Shown here in pieces: positions 5,972-12,500 of a stretch of DNA of 18,366 bases. The notes beneath the pieces were generated by a model, which made no database searches, was not told where the DNA came from, and worked only from the letters and a program-made list of their open reading frames with translations. Location: NCBI GenBank assembly GCA_002317245.1, contig DCIU01000029.1:1-18366 (forward strand), in the 5' to 3' direction. The DNA comes from Lachnospiraceae bacterium UBA1718. Its GTDB lineage: Bacteria; Bacillota; Clostridia; Lachnospirales; Lachnospiraceae. Both the position numbers and the translations under genes were made by a program. Within the stretch, counting starts at the first letter, position 1; the number at the start of each line of letters is the position of its first letter.

Positions 5972-7633
5972 ATGAAAAAGAACTTTTTAAAGAAACTACT
6001 AACAATTGCTTTGGCAACAACATTTGTTGCAGGAGTACTTACAGGCTGCGGAAGCAGCGAAGCAGCACCAGCTGGAGATACAGCAGCAGCTTCGGAAAGC
6101 AAGATTTACAGAACACTTGACGAGATTAAGGCAAGTGGAGAGGTTAACATCGGAGTATTCTCAGATAAGAACCCATTCGGTTATGTAGATGAGAATGGTG
6201 AGTATAAGGGATATGACGTATACTTCGCAGAGAGATTAGGACAGGACTTAGGAGTTAAGATTAATTACGTATCAACAGAAGCAGCAAGCCGTGTTGAGTA
6301 TCTTGAGACAGGTAAGGTTGACATCGTATTAGCTAACTTCACAGTAACAGAAGAGAGAGCACAGAAGGTTGACTTCGCCCTTCCTTATATGAATGTTGCA
6401 CTTGGTGTTGTTTCTCACGAGGATAACGTAATTGAAAGCCTTGACCAGATCGGTGCTGATGATCAGGTAATAGTAATCTCAGGTACAACAGCTGAGACAT
6501 ACCTCGAAAAGAACTACCCAGATATCAAGCTTCAGAAGTTTGATACATATGCTACAGCTAAGACTTCTTTTGAGAATGGTACAGGTGTTGCATGGGCAAA
6601 CGATAACACAGAGGTAATTGCATACGCACTTGAGAACGCAGGATACGTAGTTGGAATTCCTTCACTTGGTGATCAGGATACAATCGCTCCGGCAGTATCA
6701 AAGGGCAATGACACACTCCTTGACTGGATTAATACAGAGATTGAAGCACTCGGTGCAGAGAACTTCTTCCATGCAGACTATGAAGCAACACTACTTGATA
6801 CATATGGCGCAGATTACGAGGATACACTTGTAGTTGAGGGCGGTAAGGTTGCTGCAGCTTCAGCTTCATCAGGTGACTTGGATATCCCACAGGGAAATGG
6901 TGAGACAATTAAGATTGCAGCATCACCAGTACCACATGCAGAGATTCTTGCCAAGGCAGCAGAGATCCTTAAGGACTATGGATATGAGCTTGATATTGTT
7001 GAGTTTGAAGATTATGTACAGCCTAACTTAGTTGTTGAATCTGGTGAGTTTGATGCCAACTACATGGAGCATGTACCATACCTTAACAGCTTCAATGAGG
7101 AGCAGGGAACACACATTGTTGATGCAGGTGATATTCACTACGAGCCATTCGGAATTTATCCTGGAACAAAGAAGAGCTTAGATGATATCGCTAAGGGCGA
7201 TGCGATTGCAGTACCAAACGATACAACAAATGAAGCAAGAGCACTCTTACTTCTTCAGGATAATGGAATTATCAAGTTAAAGGACGGTGCAGGACTTACA
7301 GCAACAGTTAATGATATCGTAGAGAACCCATATGATATTGAGTTCGTTGAGCTTGAAGCAGCACAGGTTGCCAGAGTTGTAGATGAGACAGCATTCGTAG
7401 TATTAAACGGTAACTACGCACTTGAGGCTGGATATTCAGTTGGTAAGGATTCAATCGCATATGAGGCAAGCGATTCAGTAGCTGCTAAGACTTACGTTAA
7501 TATCGTTGGTGTATATGAAGGAAATGAGAATACTCCTAAGATTCAGGCGCTGGTAACAGTACTTAGATCTGATGCAATTAAGAAGTTTATTGAAGATACT
7601 TATGATGGTGCAGTAATATTCTTCGAAAAATAG
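5972..7633 (+). CDS. Fused substrate-binding lipoprotein: cystine-type SBP plus MetQ/NlpA domain
   Basis: A 553-residue surface lipoprotein joining two complete ABC receptors. The signal ends in lipobox 'LTGC' (C26). Residues ~45-288 are an SBP_bac_3 domain as in cysteine/cystine and other polar amino acid binders: 'VNIGVFSDKNPFGYVDENG', 'YKGYDVYFAERL', 'GKVDIVLANFTVTEERAQKV', where R129 is the usual ligand-carboxylate arginine. An Ala/Ser/Gly linker (~290-311) follows. Residues ~312-553 are a full NlpA/MetQ domain: 'AASPVPHAEIL', 'FEDYVQPNLVVESGEFDANY', 'VPNDTTNEARALLLLQ', 'DIVENPYDIEF', ending 'FIEDTYDGAVI'. Single-domain relatives are each about 260-280 residues, so this is a true fusion, not a frameshift product. 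Start: 'gagga' seven bases before ATG. Genes for both transporter types follow. Ligands are inferred from family: cystine or a similar polar amino acid, and methionine or a derivative. Confidence 0.92.
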   Translation: MKKNFLKKLLTIALATTFVAGVLTGCGSSEAAPAGDTAAASESKIYRTLDEIKASGEVNIGVFSDKNPFGYVDENGEYKGYDVYFAERLGQDLGVKINYVSTEAASRVEYLETGKVDIVLANFTVTEERAQKVDFALPYMNVALGVVSHEDNVIESLDQIGADDQVIVISGTTAETYLEKNYPDIKLQKFDTYATAKTSFENGTGVAWANDNTEVIAYALENAGYVVGIPSLGDQDTIAPAVSKGNDTLLDWINTEIEALGAENFFHADYEATLLDTYGADYEDTLVVEGGKVAAASASSGDLDIPQGNGETIKIAASPVPHAEILAKAAEILKDYGYELDIVEFEDYVQPNLVVESGEFDANYMEHVPYLNSFNEEQGTHIVDAGDIHYEPFGIYPGTKKSLDDIAKGDAIAVPNDTTNEARALLLLQDNGIIKLKDGAGLTATVNDIVENPYDIEFVELEAAQVARVVDETAFVVLNGNYALEAGYSVGKDSIAYEASDSVAAKTYVNIVGVYEGNENTPKIQALVTVLRSDAIKKFIEDTYDGAVIFFEK

Positions 7634-7642
7634 TCAATTAAC

Positions 7643-7673
7643 AGGAGGGCTTACGGGCCCTCCTAATTCTTTT
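7643..7673 (+). terminator. Intercistronic hairpin between receptor and metN
   Basis: A perfect 8-bp GC-rich stem (7643-7650 with 7657-7664, 6-nt loop) is followed by 'aattctttt'. It lies in the 54-bp gap after the receptor gene. The T-run is weak, so partial termination, or protection of the receptor mRNA from 3' decay, is likely. Either would make more receptor than transporter, as is usual for ABC importers. Confidence 0.65.
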
Positions 7674-7687
7674 AATGGAGCAGAAAA

Positions 7688-8701
7688 ATGAGTGAGATTG
7701 AGATTAAGAGGCTAACCAAGAAATTCCAAGTGAATGGGGATGTGATTAATGCCTTAACTAATGTGAACCTTACAATTGAAAAAGGAGATATCTACGGAAT
7801 AATAGGAATGTCGGGAGCTGGAAAGAGCACACTGGTCAGAACAATCAACTACCTTGAGAAACCTACTGAAGGAGAAGTTCTTATTGATGGTATAAACCTG
7901 GGCGAACTAAGCGAGAAAGAACTTAGGAAGAAAAGAAGCGAGATTGGAATGATATTCCAGGGCTTTAATCTTCTTGAACAGAAGACGGTTCTTGATAATA
8001 TTTGTTTCCCCTTGGAGATAACTGGAACAAAAAAGCATGCTGCAAGAGAGCGTGCAAGGGAACTGTTAAAAACTGTTAACCTAGAAGAGAAAGAAAAAGC
8101 TTATCCATCACAGTTATCCGGAGGACAGAAGCAGAGAGTTGCAATTGCCAGAGCTCTTGCAACTAATCCTAAGATTCTTCTTTGTGATGAAGCAACAAGC
8201 GCTCTTGATCCGCAGACTACGGACTCAATATTATCACTTTTAAAAGAAATAAATGAAAAGCTTGGAATAACAATAGTTGTAATTACCCATCAGATGTCAG
8301 TGGTTACAGATATATGTAGTAAGGTAGCAATAATTGACAATGGACATCTGGTTGAAGAGGGTGAGGTTGAGAAGGTATTTGCAAGTCCCAAGTCTGATGC
8401 AGCCAGGGAATTAATATCAGGCAAGCTTATTCGCTATTCGCCTGTAGCAGAACTGGAATCAGGCAGGAATATTAGAATAGTTTTCACGGAGAACTCGGCA
8501 TACGAGCCAGTAATCTCCAATGTAATACTAAGAGCCAATGCACCAATTAATATTCTCAAGGCAGATACAAGGAATATTGGTGGAAAAGCAATTGGCGAAA
8601 TGATTCTTGGCCTACCGGAGGATGAGAAGATTCAGGAAGAAATAATCGATTATCTTAAGGATAGAGGATTGATTGTAACGGAGGTAAATGAAGGTGTTTG
8701 A
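7688..8701 (+). CDS. metN: Methionine ABC transporter ATP-binding protein
   Basis: A 337-residue cytoplasmic ATPase that powers the MetI channel. Nucleotide-binding domain residues 1-~245: Walker A 'GMSGAGKST' (40-48), Q-loop 'IFQGFNLL' (Q91), signature 'LSGGQ' (143-147), Walker B 'ILLCDEATSALD' (D167, E168), H-loop H201. Residues ~258-335 match the C-terminal NIL domain of MetN proteins, which in E. coli binds methionine and inhibits transport when the cell is full. The Shine-Dalgarno 'ggag' is seven bases before ATG. Its end overlaps the start of the permease gene by 14 bases, indicating translational coupling. Length and domain order are normal for MetN. Confidence 0.95.
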   Translation: MSEIEIKRLTKKFQVNGDVINALTNVNLTIEKGDIYGIIGMSGAGKSTLVRTINYLEKPTEGEVLIDGINLGELSEKELRKKRSEIGMIFQGFNLLEQKTVLDNICFPLEITGTKKHAARERARELLKTVNLEEKEKAYPSQLSGGQKQRVAIARALATNPKILLCDEATSALDPQTTDSILSLLKEINEKLGITIVVITHQMSVVTDICSKVAIIDNGHLVEEGEVEKVFASPKSDAARELISGKLIRYSPVAELESGRNIRIVFTENSAYEPVISNVILRANAPINILKADTRNIGGKAIGEMILGLPEDEKIQEEIIDYLKDRGLIVTEVNEGV

Positions 8702-9356
8702 TGAGAAAGTAATTGCAATGATTCTTGAAGGAATTAGAGATACTTTGTACATGACACTTGTATCTACATTTATAGGTTATGTCTTAGGATTGCCTTTGGG
8801 AATCGTACTTAATGTAACAAGAGATGAGGGACTTAAGCCCAATAAGATTATCTATAGAATACTTGATTTTATCTGCAATATTATAAGAAGCGTTCCTTTT
8901 TTAATATTACTTATTCTGTTAATTCCCTTTACAAGACTAATCGTTGGTAAAAGCTATGGATCAACAGCTACCATTGTTCCACTGGTAATATGTGCTGCTC
9001 CATATATTGCAAGAGTGGTAGAGTCGTCCTTAAATGAGGTTGATGCAGGAGTAATTGAAGCAGCCAAGGCTATGGGAGCTAATAACTTCCAGATAATTAC
9101 TAAAGTATTATTGGTAGAAGGCAAGACATCACTTCTTACGGGTGTTACAATTACAACTGGACTTTTACTTGGCTATTCAGCAATGTCTGGTACAGTTGGC
9201 GGCGGCGGACTTGGAGATATCGCTGTTAGATATGGTTACTACAGGTGGCAGACAGACATCATGGTAGTAACAGTAATTTTACTTATCGTAATCTTCCAGA
9301 TTATACAGAATATAGGTAGCAGAATCGCCAGTGCCCTTGACCATAGAAAGCGTTAG
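8688..9356 (+). CDS. metI: Methionine ABC transporter permease
   Basis: A 222-residue inner membrane protein with about five hydrophobic segments (residues ~19-40, 58-82, 92-106, 145-170, 193-213). It has the MetI-type coupling loop 'EAAKAMGANNFQIITKVLL', which docks on the ATPase, and the glycine-rich 'SGTVGGGGLGDIAVRYGY' near the end that is very characteristic of MetI. As a homodimer it forms the channel for the MetN ATPase. ATG 8688 lies only three bases after 'ggagg'; an in-frame GTG at 8694 has a more usual spacing and may be the true start. It overlaps metN by 14 bases. The receptor is presumably the MetQ half of the fused lipoprotein. Confidence 0.94.
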   Translation: MKVFDEKVIAMILEGIRDTLYMTLVSTFIGYVLGLPLGIVLNVTRDEGLKPNKIIYRILDFICNIIRSVPFLILLILLIPFTRLIVGKSYGSTATIVPLVICAAPYIARVVESSLNEVDAGVIEAAKAMGANNFQIITKVLLVEGKTSLLTGVTITTGLLLGYSAMSGTVGGGGLGDIAVRYGYYRWQTDIMVVTVILLIVIFQIIQNIGSRIASALDHRKR

Positions 9357-9360
9357 CAAA

Positions 9361-10020
9361 ATGAACTTTGAGGTAATAAGTAGTTATCTGCCTTTATATA
9401 CAGAGGCATTTTTCTTGACAATTAAAATAGGATGGATTGGTATTCTGATTGCTTTGTCCATAGGAATTCTTGGAGCCTTCATTCTGCACTTCAACATTCC
9501 GGTGCTCTCCATAATAGTAAAGGTCTATGTGGAGCTCTTTAGAAATACACCCCTGCTAGTTCAGTTATTCTTTATCTACTTCGGACTCCCCAAGCTGGGC
9601 ATTGTTATATCAGTTGAGACCTGTGGCGCAGTGGGTCTGGGCTTACTTGGCGGAAGCTATATGACAGAGGCATTTAGAAGCGGACTTGAAGCCGTACCAG
9701 TCTCTCAGACAGAGAGTGCACAGTCGTTAGGCTTTAGCAAGGGACAGATTTTTAGGTGCATTATATTGCCACAGGCTTTTTCTATTAGTGTTCCGGCAGT
9801 ACTTGCCAATGTAATATTCCTGCTTAAAGAGACAAGCGTATTTTCGGCAATAAGCTTGATGGATCTGATGTTTACAGCTAAGGATTTGATTGGACTATAT
9901 TACAACACGACAGAGTGCCTGTTTTTACTGGTTGTTTTCTATATTGTAATGCTACTCCCGGTATCCTACCTTGGGTCATTCATAGAAAAGAAAGTAAGAT
10001 TTGCACAGTTTGGTGATTAA
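9361..10020 (+). CDS. Polar amino acid ABC permease, HisM/TcyB family (first)
   Basis: A 219-residue membrane protein with about five helices. It has the family entry motif 'YVELFRNTPLLVQLFFIYFG', the coupling loop 'ESAQSLGFSKGQIFRCIILP', and a late 'LLKETSVFSAI' segment, all standard for HisM/GlnP/TcyB permeases. ATG 9361 is four bases after the metI stop codon; an earlier TTG at 9331 would overlap metI and lacks support, so re-initiation from metI is the likely way of translation. It probably pairs with the next gene to make a heterodimeric channel served by the ATPase at 10702. The presumed receptor is the SBP_bac_3 half of the fused lipoprotein. Cystine as substrate is inferred from context. 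Confidence 0.92.
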   Translation: MNFEVISSYLPLYTEAFFLTIKIGWIGILIALSIGILGAFILHFNIPVLSIIVKVYVELFRNTPLLVQLFFIYFGLPKLGIVISVETCGAVGLGLLGGSYMTEAFRSGLEAVPVSQTESAQSLGFSKGQIFRCIILPQAFSISVPAVLANVIFLLKETSVFSAISLMDLMFTAKDLIGLYYNTTECLFLLVVFYIVMLLPVSYLGSFIEKKVRFAQFGD

Positions 10021-10022
10021 TT

Positions 10023-10700
10023 ATGATTGAGAGATTAGGATTTGACGTTCTCTTTAAGGGAAGTAACTTCATAAGACTACTGGAGGGCCTTGGTATTGCG
10101 CTTCGAATCAGTATTATTTCGGTTGTGATAAGTATTGTGCTTGGAATAGTTGTTGGAATGCTGATGACTATAAAGAACCCGATAATTAAAGCAATTACAA
10201 GAATATATCTGGAGATAGTAAGAATAATGCCGCAGATGGTACTTCTGTTCATAGTCTATTTTGGCGCGACCAAGAGCCTTGGAATTAACCTTACAGCAGA
10301 GACTGCATCAATAATTGTATTTTCCTTCTGGGGAACTGCAGAGATGGCAGATCTGGTAAGAGGCTCACTGATAAGCATCCCAGTGATTCAGTATGAAAGC
10401 AGTGCGGCTCTTGGCCTTACTAAGATTCAGACATATATATATGTTATTATTCCGCAGACAATCAGAAGATTAATACCGCTGTCAATCAACCTGATAACCC
10501 GAATGATTAAAACAACAAGTCTTGTTATGATGATTGGAATTGTAGAAGTTTTAAAGGTGGGACAGCAGATTATTGAGGCCAATAGAAAGGCTTCGCCAAA
10601 TGCAGCCTTCGGTGTATTTGCAACGGTATTCCTGCTGTACTTTCTGGCTTGTTGGCCAATCAGTCAGTTTTCAAAGTATTTAGAGAAGAGAGCTATTTAA
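10023..10700 (+). CDS. Polar amino acid ABC permease, HisM/TcyB family (second)
   Basis: A 225-residue paralogue of the preceding permease, with about five membrane helices. Family motifs: 'YLEIVRIMPQMVLLFIVYFG' (where most relatives have R-[GN]-T-P), coupling loop 'ESSAALGLTKIQTYIYVIIP', and 'MIKTTSLVMMIGIVEVLKVG' near the end. The change of the usual 'RGTP/RNTP' to 'RIMP' marks it as the divergent partner. It starts two bases after the preceding stop codon and ends one base before the ATPase gene. A heterodimer with the first permease is the simplest reading, as with HisQ/HisM. Confidence 0.92.
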   Translation: MIERLGFDVLFKGSNFIRLLEGLGIALRISIISVVISIVLGIVVGMLMTIKNPIIKAITRIYLEIVRIMPQMVLLFIVYFGATKSLGINLTAETASIIVFSFWGTAEMADLVRGSLISIPVIQYESSAALGLTKIQTYIYVIIPQTIRRLIPLSINLITRMIKTTSLVMMIGIVEVLKVGQQIIEANRKASPNAAFGVFATVFLLYFLACWPISQFSKYLEKRAI

Positions 10701-10701
10701 T

Positions 10702-11436
10702 ATGAGTGAAGTGCTTAAGATTGAAAATATATATAAGAGATTTGATGAACTTGTAGTACTCGAAGACGTAAGTCTATCAGTAAATGTTGGCGAGGTTATT
10801 GTAATAATTGGACCATCAGGATGTGGAAAAAGTACATTCTTAAGGTGCCTTAATGGCTTAGAGGAGATACAGGAAGGCAAGGTAATTCTGGATGGAGAGG
10901 TGATTAACCCTGTTAGCAAAAGCACTATTAAGAGCAGGGAAAAACTTGGAATGGTTTTCCAGAACTACGACCTGTTCCCACATAAGACAATTCTTCAGAA
11001 CCTGACACTTGCACCTGGAGTGGTACAGAAGAGAAAAAGAACAGAGACTGAGGAAGAGGCAGTTAATCTTTTGAAGAGAGTAGGACTTGAGAATAAGAAG
11101 GATAACTTCCCAAGACAGCTGTCTGGTGGACAGAAGCAGAGAACAGCAATTGCAAGAGCTTTAATCATGCATCCAGAGGTGCTTCTTCTTGATGAGATAA
11201 CAGCGGCTCTTGATCCTGAAATGGTAAGAGAGGTATTGCAGGTGGTTCTTGACCTTGCTAAAGAGGGTAGAACAATGGTTATTGTTACTCATGAAATGGA
11301 ATTTGCCAAGGCGGTGGCAGATAGAATAATTTTCATGGATGGTGGTAAGATAATAGAGGAAGGCAAGCCGGAAGACTTCTTCAAGGCACCAAAAACTGAG
11401 CGTGCACAGAAATTCCTGCAATCATTTAGTTATTAG
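10702..11436 (+). CDS. Polar amino acid ABC transporter ATPase, GlnQ/TcyC family
   Basis: A 244-residue ATPase with Walker A 'GPSGCGKST' (37-45), Q-loop 'VFQNYDLFPH', signature 'LSGGQ' (140-144), Walker B 'VLLLDEITAALDPE' (D164, E165) and H-loop H197. It ends soon after 'FLQSFSY' with no NIL domain, so it is distinct from the MetN copy and belongs to the HisP/GlnQ group that serves HisM-type permeases. 'DEITAALDPE' replaces the commoner 'DEPTSALDPE', a known variation. One base separates it from the second permease. Together with the two permeases it forms a complete transporter core that has no separate receptor gene in this window. Confidence 0.94.
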   Translation: MSEVLKIENIYKRFDELVVLEDVSLSVNVGEVIVIIGPSGCGKSTFLRCLNGLEEIQEGKVILDGEVINPVSKSTIKSREKLGMVFQNYDLFPHKTILQNLTLAPGVVQKRKRTETEEEAVNLLKRVGLENKKDNFPRQLSGGQKQRTAIARALIMHPEVLLLDEITAALDPEMVREVLQVVLDLAKEGRTMVIVTHEMEFAKAVADRIIFMDGGKIIEEGKPEDFFKAPKTERAQKFLQSFSY

Positions 11437-11444
11437 TAATACCT

Positions 11445-11452
11445 GGGGGGGG
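11445..11452 (+). repeat. G8 homopolymer acting as ribosome binding site
   Basis: Eight consecutive G lie seven bases before the ATG of the hydrolase gene. The run serves as the Shine-Dalgarno region. Such tracts are prone to slipped-strand length change, which here would alter ribosome site spacing or strength rather than reading frame. Confidence 0.6.
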
Positions 11453-11459
11453 AACGGTT

Positions 11460-12299
11460 ATGAAAGCAGAAAATGCATTTGTAGAATATGACAATGATGA
11501 TGAAAACTCCTATCCTGATATACGTGAACTGAATATTATCAGTGGTGGCTGTCATCTGTATGGCTATATGCTTACTCCTGATAAGAGAAATAAAAAACCA
11601 TATCCAACAATTATAATGTCACATGGTTTTCCAGGATATACAACAAATAATGATTTGGAACTGGCGCTAATGCGAATGGGATGCCTTGTCATTCATATGA
11701 ATCATAGAGGAGCATGGGGGAGCGAAGGCAATTATTTATTTACTAACTTGAAGGACGACCTGATTGCCATAACAAAATGGGCTCATAATCCTGCAATTGC
11801 AGATCAGTATGATATCGATACAGAGAATATATTCCTTGTAGGTCATAGTATGGGTGGACAGACCGTCCTTAATGCAGCTAAGGATCTTTCCTTCATCAGA
11901 GGTGTAGTAGCAATGGCTGCATATGATATTGGCGCTGCATTTAGACATAATCTGGAAAAGGATTTGTTCCTGATGATTGAGACAGAGGGACAGTGCCTTA
12001 AGATGAACTCTGCCAGTGAGGTCTATGAGAATGCGCTTAATAATAAACAGGAGTTAGCTGTCCTATACAGATATGAAGAACTCGCCAGACATAACCTGCT
12101 GCTAATAGAAGCATCAGCAGACACAGTGGCTCCACCAGATAAGATGCTTAAGCCACTATATAATAAACTTAGTGCGATGAATGCTAATATTACTTATAAT
12201 ATTATAAAAAGTAACCATAGTTTCATTGGACAAAGAATGCAGTTGACTAACACTGTAGGTAAGTGGATTGAGGAGAATATATTAGCCATAAGTGATTGA
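11460..12299 (+). CDS. Alpha/beta hydrolase at the end of the transporter operon
   Basis: A 279-residue protein of the serine alpha/beta hydrolase fold without a signal peptide, so cytoplasmic. Motifs: oxyanion 'MSHGFPG' (~53-59), 'NHRGAWGSEG' (~81-90), nucleophile 'VGHSMGG' (S130), acid 'ASADTVAP' (D221), and His 'SNHSF' (H253). It resembles dienelactone-hydrolase/acyl-peptidase-like hydrolases, with an inserted helical cap at ~155-205. The substrate is unknown. It lies 23 bases after the ATPase gene and before the operon terminator, so it is probably co-transcribed. A role in processing an imported sulfur compound or peptide is possible but speculative. Translation starts from a G8 tract. 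Confidence 0.85.
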   Translation: MKAENAFVEYDNDDENSYPDIRELNIISGGCHLYGYMLTPDKRNKKPYPTIIMSHGFPGYTTNNDLELALMRMGCLVIHMNHRGAWGSEGNYLFTNLKDDLIAITKWAHNPAIADQYDIDTENIFLVGHSMGGQTVLNAAKDLSFIRGVVAMAAYDIGAAFRHNLEKDLFLMIETEGQCLKMNSASEVYENALNNKQELAVLYRYEELARHNLLLIEASADTVAPPDKMLKPLYNKLSAMNANITYNIIKSNHSFIGQRMQLTNTVGKWIEENILAISD

Positions 12300-12394
12300 T
12301 TTGTCGTATAGTAATATATATAGCAAACACTAAATTGTAAGTGATGTAACAGAAGTTGAATGAATAGTAATTATAGGAATTATAGTATTATTTC

Positions 12395-12437
12395 AAGAGT
12401 AGAGTGGAAAATTTTTATTATCTGCTCTACTCTTTTT
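12395..12437 (+). terminator. Terminator of the transporter operon
   Basis: A perfect 10-bp inverted repeat, aagagtagag (12395-12404) and ctctactctt (12425-12434), with a 20-nt AT-rich loop and a T-run at 12433-12437. It closes the operon 96 bases after the hydrolase. The remaining DNA to 12500 shows a TATAAT at 12442-12447 but no good -35 partner. Confidence 0.75.
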
Positions 12438-12500
12438 AGTATATAATGTATGAGATTAACTATTATACTTGGCATAATTGACTAGCATAAAGGGATATTA

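Noticed and set aside
9331..9360. Upstream TTG start for the first HisM-type permease
   Set aside because: It would add ten residues encoded inside metI and has no Shine-Dalgarno. ATG 9361, four bases after the metI stop, fits re-initiation and the usual family N-terminus.
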